The notes: generated by a model from the letters alone, not told the origin. A DNA stretch of 64,000 bases from UBA3210 sp048359995 (GCA_048359995.1 DBGCPK010000003.1:1-64000); one strand, 5' to 3'; shown: positions 17,301 to 27,245, counted from the stretch's first letter. Numbers and translations: made by a program.

Positions 17301-18761
17301 ATGAAAAAAATAAGAAATTGTGCAGTGGCTTTGGGAATTTTGATTTCCGCGGGAAGCCTTTCTTCCTGCGGAGGTTCTTCCGTCAAAGTCAACAAAGGAG
17401 AAAAAATCTGGACGGATAAAATCTTTTACGATAGTTCTCTGGAAACGCCGGAACAGGTTTCCGTTCGCTTGGAATCCGATTCGAAAGTGGAGTCGATCCG
17501 GATTTCGACGCACACGTATACGAAAGGTTTTGCATTCAAAAACAACGTGTTGACTCTGTCTTCGGAAATCATGGGGGAACAATATGTTTCCGACAGCACG
17601 GACGATCAGATGATCGTATCTTTTAAAAACGGGACGACAAAACGGGTTCCGATCATGATCTGCACCAAAATCATCACGACCGCGGAAGAGTTTCAAGCGA
17701 TCAACGACGATTTGGACGGCGTGTATGCGTTGGGGAACGACATCGATCTGAGTTCGATTGCCAATTTCGAACCGTTGGGATATTTCTTCGATTCGGAAAC
17801 CAATACCGACAATCACTATTTTCACGGAATTCTGGAAGGAAACGGCTATACCGTCAAAAACGCGAATGTCCTTTGGAGTACATCTAAAAAGGGATACAGC
17901 TCTTCCGACGGCTTTTACGTTTGGGATTCGGTAGACGTTTACAATAACGGATCGCTCTTCGAATCCGAAGCGCATACTTCCGGAAACAATATCGGGCTGT
18001 TTCAGATCATCGGCAGCGCCGGCGTGGTCAGAAACGTCAATTTCTCCAACATCAAGGTCAGAGGCAGAACCATCGTCGGCGTCATCGCGGGAAACAATTC
18101 GGGAACGATCGAAAACTGCAAAGTTCTTTCCGATTGTTCGGTGGAAGGCGGAACGCATTTCTACGACAACGATTGCAATATCGCCGGCGTCGTCGGCATC
18201 AATGCCGCGTCGGGAACGATATCGAATACGGTTTCCTACGTTTCGGATATCTCTTTCCCTGACGTCTTCATCGATTACAGCGACGAATACAAAGGGAAGA
18301 TCGGAAACGGCTGGGATCACACCGCTTCGGAGGGAAATACCGATCCGTCGTGGAAGTATGCGAACGTCGATCGCCCGTTGATGAATTACGGCGACGACGG
18401 AAGCATTTCCGACACCGGCAGAAAAGAAACCGACAGCAACGGGACTCAATCCAACGGCGTTTACGCGTTTGTCGGAAAAAACTGGGGAACGATTTACAAT
18501 TCTTACGCGAAAAGTTTCAATCAAACGCCGTATGAGGGAAGTTCTCGCGAAGTTCAATTCGGACAGACGCATTTAGGCGCGGTCAAACCGGGTTCGGGCG
18601 AGTCGAATATGGGCGATCAATCGTCCTGCTCGACGAAAAGCGAAAGCGATCTGAAATCGGCGGCGTTGTATGCCTCCTACGACGAGGAATACTGGAACAT
18701 CGCCGACGGAAGCGAACCGGCGTTGAAATGCCCGATTTACGCTTACGATATCGCCGAATAA
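17301..18761 (+). CDS. Lipoprotein with GLUG/beta-helix-like repeats
   Basis: 486 residues. Lipobox LSSC (Cys23). Residues ~30-115 form a beta-rich domain. From ~120 the chain reads as a right-handed beta-helix with GLUG-like turns (LGNDIDLSSI, GILEGNGYTVKN, VGVIAGNNSGTIENC, AGVVGINAASGTISN, YAFVGKNWGTIYN). Such repeats are common in surface proteins that bind or cleave polysaccharides. I see no conserved active-site set. GGAGAAATT precedes the ATG. It is part of the glucan operon. Confidence 0.7.
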   Translation: MKKIRNCAVALGILISAGSLSSCGGSSVKVNKGEKIWTDKIFYDSSLETPEQVSVRLESDSKVESIRISTHTYTKGFAFKNNVLTLSSEIMGEQYVSDSTDDQMIVSFKNGTTKRVPIMICTKIITTAEEFQAINDDLDGVYALGNDIDLSSIANFEPLGYFFDSETNTDNHYFHGILEGNGYTVKNANVLWSTSKKGYSSSDGFYVWDSVDVYNNGSLFESEAHTSGNNIGLFQIIGSAGVVRNVNFSNIKVRGRTIVGVIAGNNSGTIENCKVLSDCSVEGGTHFYDNDCNIAGVVGINAASGTISNTVSYVSDISFPDVFIDYSDEYKGKIGNGWDHTASEGNTDPSWKYANVDRPLMNYGDDGSISDTGRKETDSNGTQSNGVYAFVGKNWGTIYNSYAKSFNQTPYEGSSREVQFGQTHLGAVKPGSGESNMGDQSSCSTKSESDLKSAALYASYDEEYWNIADGSEPALKCPIYAYDIAE

Positions 18762-18788
18762 AACACTTACAATTGAAATGAGGGAAGT

Positions 18789-21700
18789 ATGGTCAAATAT
18801 TATTATTCCGGACGAGATTTCGTCATCGAGGATTTTCAGCGCGCGAAGACTTTTTCGTCCTTTCTTCCTGCGATAGCCGGAAAAAAGGGAAAACCGATTT
18901 GGGCATTCTACTGTTCCAAAGGGCAGGCTCTCGCAGGGTTCGGCGTGAACAGCAAAGAGACGCCGATCACGCCTTTCGAATCGGCGAATTCGGCTTATCA
19001 GAATATCGCGCTGAAAGGATTCCGCACGTTTGTCCGCTTTCAAGATCGGACGATCGCGCCGTTTTTCGATGAAAGCGGCGCTTCGCGGAAGATGATCGTC
19101 CACCGAACCTATTTGGAAATCGAGGAAGACAACGACCTTTTCTTTCTCCGCGTCACCTATTCCACCGTACCGGAGGAAAGTTATGCCGGATTGATCCGAA
19201 AAGTCGAATTGACTCCGAAAGCGTCGGGGGAATTCGAAATCGTCGACGGTCTTCCGATCATCTTCCCTTACGGATTGAGCAATTACTGCTACAAGGAGTT
19301 GGTCTCCCTCATGGCGGGATATTGTCAGGTTTTCGGAAAAGAAGACCGATTGCCGTTCATCAAATTCAAAACGTCGACGGAAGATTGTTCGGAAGTCAAC
19401 GAGATCGCATCGGGAAACGGATATGTTACGCTCGACGCGTTTGGAAATCGCTTCTTTCCTCTCGTCGATCCGTATACGGTATTCGGCGAAGATACATCTT
19501 TAATTCGACCGGAAGGGCTGCAAGGAAAATCCTACGAAGAGCTTCTTGAAAGCGAAGAGCAGACGGAAAATAAACTTCCGTCGGCCTTTTCGCTGAATCG
19601 GATCGAGTTGAATTCGGGGCAGACCTACGCTTTTTTCAGCGTTTTCGGGTCTTTCGACGATCGGAAATGCTTTGAAGAAAAACTCGGAAACTTGACTTTG
19701 TCCGATGTCGAGAGGATGATCGAAAGGAGCGAAGAAATCGTCGAAGAACTGATTCGACCGATGAAGATAAGAACTTCCGATCGCATTTTCGACGAATATT
19801 TCCGCCAGTCCTATCTCGATAACTGCCTGCGCGGTGGATTTCCGACGTTATTGCAGGAAGATCAGCCGTATTATCTTTATTCGCGGAAGCACGGCGACAT
19901 GGAAAGGGACTACAATTCGTTTCGGATTCCTTCGAAATACTATTCTTCGGGGTCGGGGAATTTCCGCGACGTCAACCAGAATCGTCGGAACGATCTCTAT
20001 TTCGCGCCGTATTTGAAAGACTACAACATTCACCTGTTCTTCGATTTGATTCAGATCGACGGGCAGAACCCTTTGAACGTACGCCCGCCTCTTTTTCGGA
20101 GAAAAAGCGATTTCGACGAATCGGTTTTCGCCTCTGTGAAAAGCCCGTTGAAAGAAAAATTGATCTGCTTGTCTTACGGCTTCGAACCTTCCGAGATGTT
20201 TACGCTTTTGAAAGACGGCGAAGACGGATTCCGCTGCGAAGAGATTTTCGAAAAAGTGCTGAAAATGTGCGCGCAGACGAGCGAAGCCGATTTCGGCGAA
20301 GGATATTGGATCGACCACTGGACGTATAACGTCGATCTATTGGAAAATTATCTTTCGGTTTATCCGGATCGCATGGAAGAGGCGTTGTTCAGGGACGACT
20401 ATCGCTACTTTTACAGTCCGGTTTACGTACAACCGCGCGAAGAGAAGTATTGCCTTCTCCCCGACGGAAAAATTCGACAATACGGAGCGGTCGACCTGAA
20501 AGAACTGAAAATCGAATGCGAAAAAACCGGATTCGACATCCGCAAAACCGCATGGTTGAAAGATCGGGACGGAAAGGAGATTCGCGTTTCGCTGATCGCC
20601 AAAATCGTCCACCTGATCGCGATCAAGTTTTCGACTCTCGATCATCGTCAACTCGGCATCGAGATGGAATGCGAAAAGCCGGGGTGGAACGACGCGATGA
20701 ACGGTTTACCCGGACTCTTCGCTTCCGGAGAAAGCGAAAGCATCGAGTTGCTTCGTCTGGTTCTTTTCGCGGAAGATCAGTTGAAGCGATTTTCCGACAG
20801 AAAGGTCGTTCTTTTGAAAGAACAGGAAGATTTTCTTCGCGCGCTTGGCGAATTGACTTCCCGTTTGGAAGAGGGAAAGTTGACGCGCTTTGATTTTTGG
20901 GATCGATCCGCGACTCTTCGGGAAGATTTCCGTTTGAATGTCCGAAAGTGCGTTTCCGGCGAGACGAGGGAGATCGGCGCAAAAGAGATCCGAATTTATC
21001 TTTCCTCGTTCGAACGCGTTCTCGCCGACGGATTGAAACGGGCGAAAAGCATCGGAAAAGGTCTTCTTCCTTCGTATTGGGTCTATCGCGTCGAGGATTA
21101 CGAATTGACCGGAAAGACGACGCATTTAGGTTATCCGAGCGTTCGCGTGAAGTCGTTTGCCTACGAAGAACTGCCTCCTTTTTTGGAAGCCTGCGCGCGG
21201 AGTTTCAAACTTCCGAAGGAGATGCTGAGCCGAGACCTCTATGAAAATATCAAAAACAGCGGAATTTACGACCGGAAATTGAAGATATACAAGACCTGCG
21301 CGCCGATCGACGACGCCCCGTTTGAAATCGGACGGATCCACGCCTTTACCAAGGGGTGGTTGGAAAGGGAATGCGATTTTCTTCACATGACCTACAAATA
21401 TCTTCTCGGACTTCTCAAAGGAGGTTTTGTCGACGAATTCTACGAAGAAAGCCGAACGAATCTCGTCTGCTTCATGAATCCGGAAGTCTACGGGCGCAGT
21501 ACATTGGAAAATTCATCGTTCATCGTTCCGAGCAACAATCCGGATTCCAAGTTGCATGGTCGGGGTTTCTTCGCGCGCCTGACGGGGGCGAATACCGAAT
21601 TGCTGCAAATAGGATCGCTGCTCTTTTTCGGCGAACGTCTCTTCGTCGTCGAAGACGGACAGTTGAAATTGAATCTGAACCCTCTTCTGAAAAAGGAAAT

Positions 21701-21914
21701 GTTCGACGATCAAAACGAAGTCTCTTTCCGCCTCTTCGATTCGACCGAAGTCGTGTACGTCAACGACGAGAGAATCGACACGTATCCGTCGGTCAAGTTC
21801 ATCGCTTACGAAGTCGACGGAAAGCGCTATACGGAAATCAAGGGAAAGATCGCCGAAGACCTTCGAGACGGGAAAATTCGGCGGATCAAAGCGTATATCG
21901 GCACGGGAGAATAA
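18789..21914 (+). CDS. GH94-superfamily beta-glucan phosphorylase (GH161/GH149-like)
   Basis: 1041 residues, no signal peptide: a cytoplasmic phosphorylase. The N terminus has FLPAIAGKKGKPIWAFYC and GFGVNSKETPITPFESAN, followed by GFRTFVR, which I associate with the large 'cellobiose phosphorylase-like' enzymes. The helical barrel carries GWNDAMNGLPGLF at ~635, in place of the DWND motif of GH94 that carries the general acid. Length over 1000 residues and this motif fit GH161 or GH149, known beta-1,3-glucan phosphorylases, rather than 800-residue cellobiose phosphorylases. It would split imported beta-1,3-oligosaccharides with phosphate to glucose 1-phosphate, saving ATP. The GH16 neighbours support beta-1,3 specificity; that part is inference. 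Confidence 0.75.
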   Translation: MVKYYYSGRDFVIEDFQRAKTFSSFLPAIAGKKGKPIWAFYCSKGQALAGFGVNSKETPITPFESANSAYQNIALKGFRTFVRFQDRTIAPFFDESGASRKMIVHRTYLEIEEDNDLFFLRVTYSTVPEESYAGLIRKVELTPKASGEFEIVDGLPIIFPYGLSNYCYKELVSLMAGYCQVFGKEDRLPFIKFKTSTEDCSEVNEIASGNGYVTLDAFGNRFFPLVDPYTVFGEDTSLIRPEGLQGKSYEELLESEEQTENKLPSAFSLNRIELNSGQTYAFFSVFGSFDDRKCFEEKLGNLTLSDVERMIERSEEIVEELIRPMKIRTSDRIFDEYFRQSYLDNCLRGGFPTLLQEDQPYYLYSRKHGDMERDYNSFRIPSKYYSSGSGNFRDVNQNRRNDLYFAPYLKDYNIHLFFDLIQIDGQNPLNVRPPLFRRKSDFDESVFASVKSPLKEKLICLSYGFEPSEMFTLLKDGEDGFRCEEIFEKVLKMCAQTSEADFGEGYWIDHWTYNVDLLENYLSVYPDRMEEALFRDDYRYFYSPVYVQPREEKYCLLPDGKIRQYGAVDLKELKIECEKTGFDIRKTAWLKDRDGKEIRVSLIAKIVHLIAIKFSTLDHRQLGIEMECEKPGWNDAMNGLPGLFASGESESIELLRLVLFAEDQLKRFSDRKVVLLKEQEDFLRALGELTSRLEEGKLTRFDFWDRSATLREDFRLNVRKCVSGETREIGAKEIRIYLSSFERVLADGLKRAKSIGKGLLPSYWVYRVEDYELTGKTTHLGYPSVRVKSFAYEELPPFLEACARSFKLPKEMLSRDLYENIKNSGIYDRKLKIYKTCAPIDDAPFEIGRIHAFTKGWLERECDFLHMTYKYLLGLLKGGFVDEFYEESRTNLVCFMNPEVYGRSTLENSSFIVPSNNPDSKLHGRGFFARLTGANTELLQIGSLLFFGERLFVVEDGQLKLNLNPLLKKEMFDDQNEVSFRLFDSTEVVYVNDERIDTYPSVKFIAYEVDGKRYTEIKGKIAEDLRDGKIRRIKAYIGTGE

Positions 21915-21923
21915 GGAGGAGTT

Positions 21924-23759
21924 ATGGCAGGAATCAAACTCAAACACATCTACAAGGTTTACGATAACGGCGTCAAAGCCGTCAGCGATTTCAACATCGA
22001 CATCGAGGACAAGGAATTCATCGTCTTCGTCGGTCCTTCCGGCTGCGGAAAATCGACGACGCTTCGAATGATCGCCGGTTTGGAAAAGATATCTTCGGGC
22101 GATCTGTACATCGGTGATAAAATCGTCAATCACCTTGAACCGAAAGACCGCGATATCGCGATGGTGTTCCAAAATTACGCCTTGTATCCGCATATGAGCG
22201 TGTACGAAAATATGGCGTTCTGTTTGAGAAACGCCCACCTCGAAAAGAAAGAGATCGACCGTCGAGTCAAAGAGGCCGCGCGGATACTCGACCTCGAAGA
22301 CTATCTCGACCGAAAACCGAAAGCGATGTCGGGTGGGCAGAGGCAGAGAGTCGCGCTGGGACGGGCGATCGTCCGGAATCCGAAAGTCTTCCTTTTGGAC
22401 GAACCGTTATCCAACCTCGACGCGAAACTCCGCGCGCAGATGCGCACCGAAATCACCAAACTGCACAAGCAGTTGCAGACGACGTTTATCTACGTTACCC
22501 ACGATCAGGTCGAGGCGATGACGATGGGGACGAGAATCGTCGTGATGAAAGACGGCGTCGTTCAGCAGATCGATACGCCGTTGAACCTTTACAACAAACC
22601 GAAAAACAAATTCGTCGCCGGATTCATCGGCACGCCGCAGATGAATTTCTTCGAAACGAGCCTGCGCGTGGATCGGACGGATTTGGTCTTCGGCTTTAAC
22701 GATGGAAGCGAAATCCGTTTTCCGCGTTCCTCTTTCTTGAAACTCGACGTTTCGTATCTAGACGAAAATCGAAAGGTGATTTTAGGCGTCCGACCGGATC
22801 GCCTGAAAGTCTCGGGCGAGGGACTTCTTGCGACCGTCGTCAACATCGAACAATTGGGAAACGAAACGCTTCTTTATTTAAACGCCGAATCTTCCGACCA
22901 AACGTCCGTCTCGGTGAAAATGCCCGCGGATTTTTCCTGCGCGCTCGGAGAGAAATTGCGCTTGACTTTCGATGCGGACGCAGTGCATCTATTCGACGCG
23001 GAAAGCGAACGCTCTCTGCTCGATGAAATTCCTCTTTTTTCTCGGATAACGGGGGAGATCGAGGAAAACAGACTGATCCTTTTCCATAGCGAAAGGGCTT
23101 TGCCATCGAGATATTCCGGACTTTCCGGAAAAATTCGTCTGGCGATTCCTCCCGAAAGTTATCGAAAAGGAGACGATTTCCGTCTCGACGTCCTCGCTTC
23201 GGAAGAGTTCGGAGGAGAACTTCTTTTGACTTTGAATAACGGAGGTGATGCTTTCTTCCTCCGCGTTCCGAAAGAAACGGAAATCGGCGCAACCTTCCCT
23301 TTCAGCCTCCGATACGATCGGATTACGGTCGAAGACGAGACAGGGAAAACGTTGATCGAACCGATGGCTGAAAAACAGTCGTTAAAAGGAAAAATCGTCG
23401 AAGAAAAGATTCGCGAAGACGGGCGTCGGTACTTGACATATTACTACGTTTTCGGCTCGGAAAGAATAGAAGCATCTTTGGATAAGGTGATAAAAATATA
23501 TCGCCTTTCGGGGAAAAAATTCAAAAAACAGGAATTTCGTTTTGAAATTCCGATTTCGGCGATCGCGTTGAGCGAAGAGGGGATATCGGCGGAAGTGAAA
23601 GAAACCATCGACTTCGGCGATCTTCAATATTTAAGAGTAACGGTGAACGGTTGCGATCTGTTCGTCGTCGGCAACGCGGAGGTCGGCGATCGCGTTCGTA
23701 TCGGCTTTGACGCCGAACAAATCGATATTTACGATCAAAATGAGGTGAGATTATGCTGA
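21924..23759 (+). CDS. Sugar-importer ABC ATPase (MsmX/UgpC type) with long C-terminal extension
   Basis: 611 residues against about 365 for the family. Residues 1-240 are a complete ATPase: GPSGCGKST, the Q-loop VFQNYALYPHMSV, MSGGQRQRVALGRA, FLLDEPLSNLDAKLR and VTHDQVEAM. A normal regulatory TOBE part follows (ILGVRPDRLKV to about 370, ending VHLFDAESE). About 240 more residues are beta-rich. The last segment (GDRVRIGFDAEQIDIYD) mimics a TOBE end, so the tail seems to be one or two extra TOBE-like copies. It energises the two permeases above. It follows the phosphorylase by 9 bases and overlaps the GH16 start by 7. Confidence 0.88.
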   Translation: MAGIKLKHIYKVYDNGVKAVSDFNIDIEDKEFIVFVGPSGCGKSTTLRMIAGLEKISSGDLYIGDKIVNHLEPKDRDIAMVFQNYALYPHMSVYENMAFCLRNAHLEKKEIDRRVKEAARILDLEDYLDRKPKAMSGGQRQRVALGRAIVRNPKVFLLDEPLSNLDAKLRAQMRTEITKLHKQLQTTFIYVTHDQVEAMTMGTRIVVMKDGVVQQIDTPLNLYNKPKNKFVAGFIGTPQMNFFETSLRVDRTDLVFGFNDGSEIRFPRSSFLKLDVSYLDENRKVILGVRPDRLKVSGEGLLATVVNIEQLGNETLLYLNAESSDQTSVSVKMPADFSCALGEKLRLTFDADAVHLFDAESERSLLDEIPLFSRITGEIEENRLILFHSERALPSRYSGLSGKIRLAIPPESYRKGDDFRLDVLASEEFGGELLLTLNNGGDAFFLRVPKETEIGATFPFSLRYDRITVEDETGKTLIEPMAEKQSLKGKIVEEKIREDGRRYLTYYYVFGSERIEASLDKVIKIYRLSGKKFKKQEFRFEIPISAIALSEEGISAEVKETIDFGDLQYLRVTVNGCDLFVVGNAEVGDRVRIGFDAEQIDIYDQNEVRLC

Positions 23760-25216
23760 AAAAAAGGAAATTGCCGCTTCTTATAGGCGGAGCATTGCTC
23801 TTTAACGTCTCCGGCTGTTCTTTGTTTTCGTCCGACTCGAATGCGGGAACTTCCTCGGAAAACGCGTTTTCCGTTTCGTCGGATAAGGGAACGGAGGATT
23901 CTTCGAACGCTTTTTCCTCGTCGGAAATCGCTTCCGAAAACGCTTCCTCTTTTCCCGTGGATTCCTCTTCTTCGGAGCAGAATAGTCCGGTCGACCTTCT
24001 CGCCGACGTTCCGATGTCTTCGTGGGAGTGTTGGAGTCAGGAAGCGGAAGACGAAAATTGGTATACGATCTCGGATCGTTCGATCGAAGTCGCCTTTGCC
24101 AACTCTGTCGAATCCAACGAGTATTGGACTACGCAAATCAAGTACTCCGGACTGAAACTGATCGCGGGTGAAGAATATACGTTCAAACTTTCCGTTACTT
24201 CGAGCATTTCCCGAAAGGTTGAAATTCTCTTGCAGGATTTCACCAACGGAAATTACGGTGCGGTCTATATCGCCGACGTGATCGATCTGACGGCTTCGGA
24301 AACCTACGACTATTCGGTAAAGTTCACTCCGGATTCGTCGATGACCTGCCTTTTCGGCTTGATGTTAGGGGCGATCGAAGGAAACACCTATTCCGAAACT
24401 CACGTCGTCGAGATGAAAGGCGCGGAAGTCTGGGGGATTACTTCCGGATCTTACGAACCGATTCTCCCCGACGACGAAGAAACGCCGCAGTCGGTGACCA
24501 TCGGCGATACTGCTTACGATTTGTATTGGTCCGATGAATTTTCGGGGAACGCGTTGAGCGAAGCGTATTGGACTTACGATGTCGGAACCGGAAGCGGCGG
24601 TTGGGGCAATAACGAAAAACAATATTATACGCAAGGAAGCAATTTGAGCGTGTCGGACGGCGTCCTGACGATTACCGCGCGAAAGGAAAATCTCAACGGC
24701 TGCGAGTATACTTCTTCGCGGATAAAGACGCTCGACAAAGTTCATTTCACGTACGGATACGTCGAAGCGCGAATCCGCGCGCCGCTGTTTTCCGGTGCGT
24801 GGCCGGCATTTTGGATGCTCGGCAACAATTTCGAAACGAAAGGATGGCCTTTCTGCGGAGAGATCGACATTTACGAATCGGTCAATTCGGAAAATATCGC
24901 GTACGCCACTTGCCATTGGAACGCCGTCGGTTCGGACGGAAGTTATTCGCCGACGACTTACGGCCTTTCCACCTCTACCTCTTCGCGCGAAGAGTGGCAC
25001 CGCTACTCGATTCTCTGGACCGAAACATCGATCATTGCCTACGTCGACGGGACGGCGTTTTATGAAATCGACATCACGCCGGAAGAGTTGGACTGTTTTC
25101 ACCGAGATTTCTTCATTCTCTTCGATCTGGCAATCGGAGGAAACTGGCCCGGATTCGACATTTCTTTGGATTCGGAAGCGAATATGTATGTTGATTATGT
25201 TCGCGTTTACCGCTAA
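23753..25216 (+). CDS. GH16 laminarinase-like lipoprotein with N-terminal binding module
   Basis: 487 residues. Lipobox VSGC (Cys22) and a Ser-rich linker to ~80. A CBM4/9-like beta-sandwich covers ~85-235. The GH16 domain covers ~250-487 (WSDEFSGNALSEAYWTYD, GWGNNEKQYYT, PAFWMLG). The active site GEIDIYES holds the ExDxxE arrangement (E370 nucleophile, D372, E375 acid/base) with the beta-bulge typical of laminarinases (endo-beta-1,3-glucanases). Anchored outside the cell, it would cut beta-1,3-glucan for the transporter. Its start overlaps the ATPase stop. Confidence 0.9.
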   Translation: MLKKRKLPLLIGGALLFNVSGCSLFSSDSNAGTSSENAFSVSSDKGTEDSSNAFSSSEIASENASSFPVDSSSSEQNSPVDLLADVPMSSWECWSQEAEDENWYTISDRSIEVAFANSVESNEYWTTQIKYSGLKLIAGEEYTFKLSVTSSISRKVEILLQDFTNGNYGAVYIADVIDLTASETYDYSVKFTPDSSMTCLFGLMLGAIEGNTYSETHVVEMKGAEVWGITSGSYEPILPDDEETPQSVTIGDTAYDLYWSDEFSGNALSEAYWTYDVGTGSGGWGNNEKQYYTQGSNLSVSDGVLTITARKENLNGCEYTSSRIKTLDKVHFTYGYVEARIRAPLFSGAWPAFWMLGNNFETKGWPFCGEIDIYESVNSENIAYATCHWNAVGSDGSYSPTTYGLSTSTSSREEWHRYSILWTETSIIAYVDGTAFYEIDITPEELDCFHRDFFILFDLAIGGNWPGFDISLDSEANMYVDYVRVYR

Positions 25217-25225
25217 AATAAAAGC

Positions 25226-25714
25226 ATGAAAAGGGTATTTATCGATAAAGAGCGAACGGAAAAGTACAAAAGAAAAAGGCGCAATCTGTATCTCTTTTTG
25301 GGCTTTCTTTTCGCGCTTTTTATCGTTTCGCTGGGCCTGTCTCTGCATTTTGCATCGCGGGAAAACGCGAATCTGCTTTTCGGATCGATGTCGCTTTTCG
25401 GAGTCATCGTGCTGATAGTCGTCTTCTATTCGTTGACGATGATCGCCGGACCTCTGTCGTTTTTGATCCGAAATTATTCCGACGCAACGTCCTTTCCTCA
25501 TCGCAAAATAAAGGGAACGGTGCTTTCCGTCCGCACGATTATCGAGAGAAACGTCGAATTCGACGAAATCGCGCTGTCCACGCAAAGCGGAGAAATGCTC
25601 GCGCTTTTACTCGAAAGCGGAGAATTTCCTTCGGAGGCTGTCGGAAAAACGCTTTTTTTCGATATCTACGAACGTCTGATCGTTTCGTATTCGGAGGAAG
25701 ATAGCGATGAATAA
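25226..25714 (+). CDS. Small membrane protein of unknown function
   Basis: 162 residues: a basic N terminus, two membrane helices (~22-44 and ~52-77), then a soluble part of about 75 residues. It starts 9 bases after the GH16 stop and overlaps the next gene by 8, so it belongs to the operon. No family recognised. Confidence 0.7.
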   Translation: MKRVFIDKERTEKYKRKRRNLYLFLGFLFALFIVSLGLSLHFASRENANLLFGSMSLFGVIVLIVVFYSLTMIAGPLSFLIRNYSDATSFPHRKIKGTVLSVRTIIERNVEFDEIALSTQSGEMLALLLESGEFPSEAVGKTLFFDIYERLIVSYSEEDSDE

Positions 25715-26372
25715 GGCGATCGATCGTCGAAAAGCGGGACATTTTCTGCTGGATTACGCTCACCTTCTAGCCCTGTCCGCGGTCGTTCTCGTTCTCTTGA
25801 TCTGGGGGACGTTTCATTTCGTTACGCGCGCGACGAGAGAAGAGAAACTTCGCTTTTTTCTCGGCGCTTACGACGTTTCGGAGATCGGGTTGGAACGGGA
25901 ATTGAGAATGCAATTCGGAGAATCCGGATTGAGAGAAGTCGAGTTTCACGTCTATTCGCCCGCTTCAAACAAATATTCGACGTACTTTTACTCGACCGCC
26001 GCCAACTGCGATTTCATCGTCCTCAAAGAAAAGGATTTGCTGCTTCTGAAAGAAGACGTCGGATTCTATTTCCGTTCGATGAATGAAAACCTGATTTCCG
26101 CCTTGTGTCCGTCGGATTTCGACTTTGACTTCTATGTTTACGAAGAGAATATTTTCGGAATCAAGATTCACGACTATTTGAATTCGGAATACGACCGACG
26201 CTTGGATTTTTCCTCGTGGCTGGCTTTTTCAAATCCGGAAAATGAGGAATATGACGATCACTTTTACCTTTTGATCGGAGAAAAAAGCCCGAATTTCGCG
26301 TCGGATTCGGATTTGGGCGCTCAGGCGGGACGTTATCTGATCGAAAGATTCTATCGGGAGGAAAACGCATGA
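25707..26372 (+). CDS. Single-pass membrane-anchored protein of unknown function
   Basis: 221 residues: one N-terminal helix (LLALSAVVLVLLIWGTFHF), then an extracytosolic domain rich in aromatic and acidic residues (SPASNKYSTYFYSTAANCDFIV). No catalytic motif is evident. It overlaps both neighbours (8 and 4 bases), so translation is coupled. Its place suggests an accessory factor for glucan uptake. Confidence 0.65.
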   Translation: MNKAIDRRKAGHFLLDYAHLLALSAVVLVLLIWGTFHFVTRATREEKLRFFLGAYDVSEIGLERELRMQFGESGLREVEFHVYSPASNKYSTYFYSTAANCDFIVLKEKDLLLLKEDVGFYFRSMNENLISALCPSDFDFDFYVYEENIFGIKIHDYLNSEYDRRLDFSSWLAFSNPENEEYDDHFYLLIGEKSPNFASDSDLGAQAGRYLIERFYREENA

Positions 26373-27196
26373 AAAAGCCTTATCGATTGCCGGCGAACAG
26401 AAAAGAATTGTTTTTCGACCTTGTGAAGAATCGGTTCTTTACCTTGGTTTCTCTCAATATCATGACTTTCTTTTTTCTTCTTCCGGCGGTGCTTTTCATC
26501 TTTTATGCCGACAACATCGTCTTGGCCGAAGAGAATGCGACCAGCGTCGTTCTGACGTCGATCGTATGGGGAATCATGATTCCGTTGATCGGATTCGCGG
26601 GTTTGGGATTCGGAGGTCTGTTCTACACTCTTAAAAAATTGATTTGGAACGAAGGGACGCTGGCTTTCGGGGATTTTCTGGAAGGAATCAAAAAAAACGG
26701 GAAGAGGTTCTTTTTGTATTTTGTCTTTCTCGGCGTCAGTTTTCTCTTGCTCAACGTCGCTTCCGCGGCTTTGGCATCGTCGGAAGATCTGCACTGGGCG
26801 GCGAAAGGAGTATGTTTGGGATTGATGATCCTTCAACTGATTTTTCTTCTGATGCTTCTGATGTACGTGCTTCCTCAGGAGATTCTCTACGCCGATCGGG
26901 TGAAGGTCATATTTTCCAACGCGGCGAAGTTTTTGGCCGGCACTTTCTTCAAAACAGTCGGCGTCTTCCTTTTAAGCGGATTTCCGTACGTTCCTTTGTT
27001 CTTCGACTTTGCTCCGATCGTCCAGTACGTCTTCCTGACGATCGCCGCGTTATTTTCTTTCAGTTATGCCGCTTTGCTCTGGACGCTCAACGCGCACGAG
27101 GTTTTCGATCGAACGATCAATCGGAATTATCCGGAAATTATCGGCAAAGGATTATATCCTTCCGAAAAAAAACTTACGGATCATCATAATGATTGA
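26369..27196 (+). CDS. YesL-like (DUF624) membrane protein
   Basis: 275 residues with about six membrane helices. It begins PANRKELFFDLVKNRFFTLVSLNIMTFFF and has PLIGFAGLGFGGLFYTLKKLIWNEG. This resembles DUF624/YesL proteins often found in MalFG-type sugar-importer operons; their role is not known. Overlaps the previous gene by 4 bases (ATGA). Last gene of the operon; no clear terminator before the next promoter. Confidence 0.7.
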   Translation: MKKPYRLPANRKELFFDLVKNRFFTLVSLNIMTFFFLLPAVLFIFYADNIVLAEENATSVVLTSIVWGIMIPLIGFAGLGFGGLFYTLKKLIWNEGTLAFGDFLEGIKKNGKRFFLYFVFLGVSFLLLNVASAALASSEDLHWAAKGVCLGLMILQLIFLLMLLMYVLPQEILYADRVKVIFSNAAKFLAGTFFKTVGVFLLSGFPYVPLFFDFAPIVQYVFLTIAALFSFSYAALLWTLNAHEVFDRTINRNYPEIIGKGLYPSEKKLTDHHND

Positions 27197-27221
27197 AATT
27201 TTTACCAATTGCTTTTAAAAT
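27193..27221 (+). promoter_or_regulatory. Promoter of the lacI-family gene
   Basis: TTGAAA (27193-27198), 17-base spacer, TAAAAT (27216-27221). It overlaps the end of the preceding gene. No copy of the CGGAAA palindrome lies here, so there is no visible autoregulation. Confidence 0.65.
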
Positions 27222-27245
27222 AAAAATTATTGTCGGAGGAAGCGT

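Noticed and set aside
17154..18572. 472-codon minus-strand frame
   Set aside because: Shadow of the GLUG lipoprotein; rich in Arg, Val and Phe as in other shadows.
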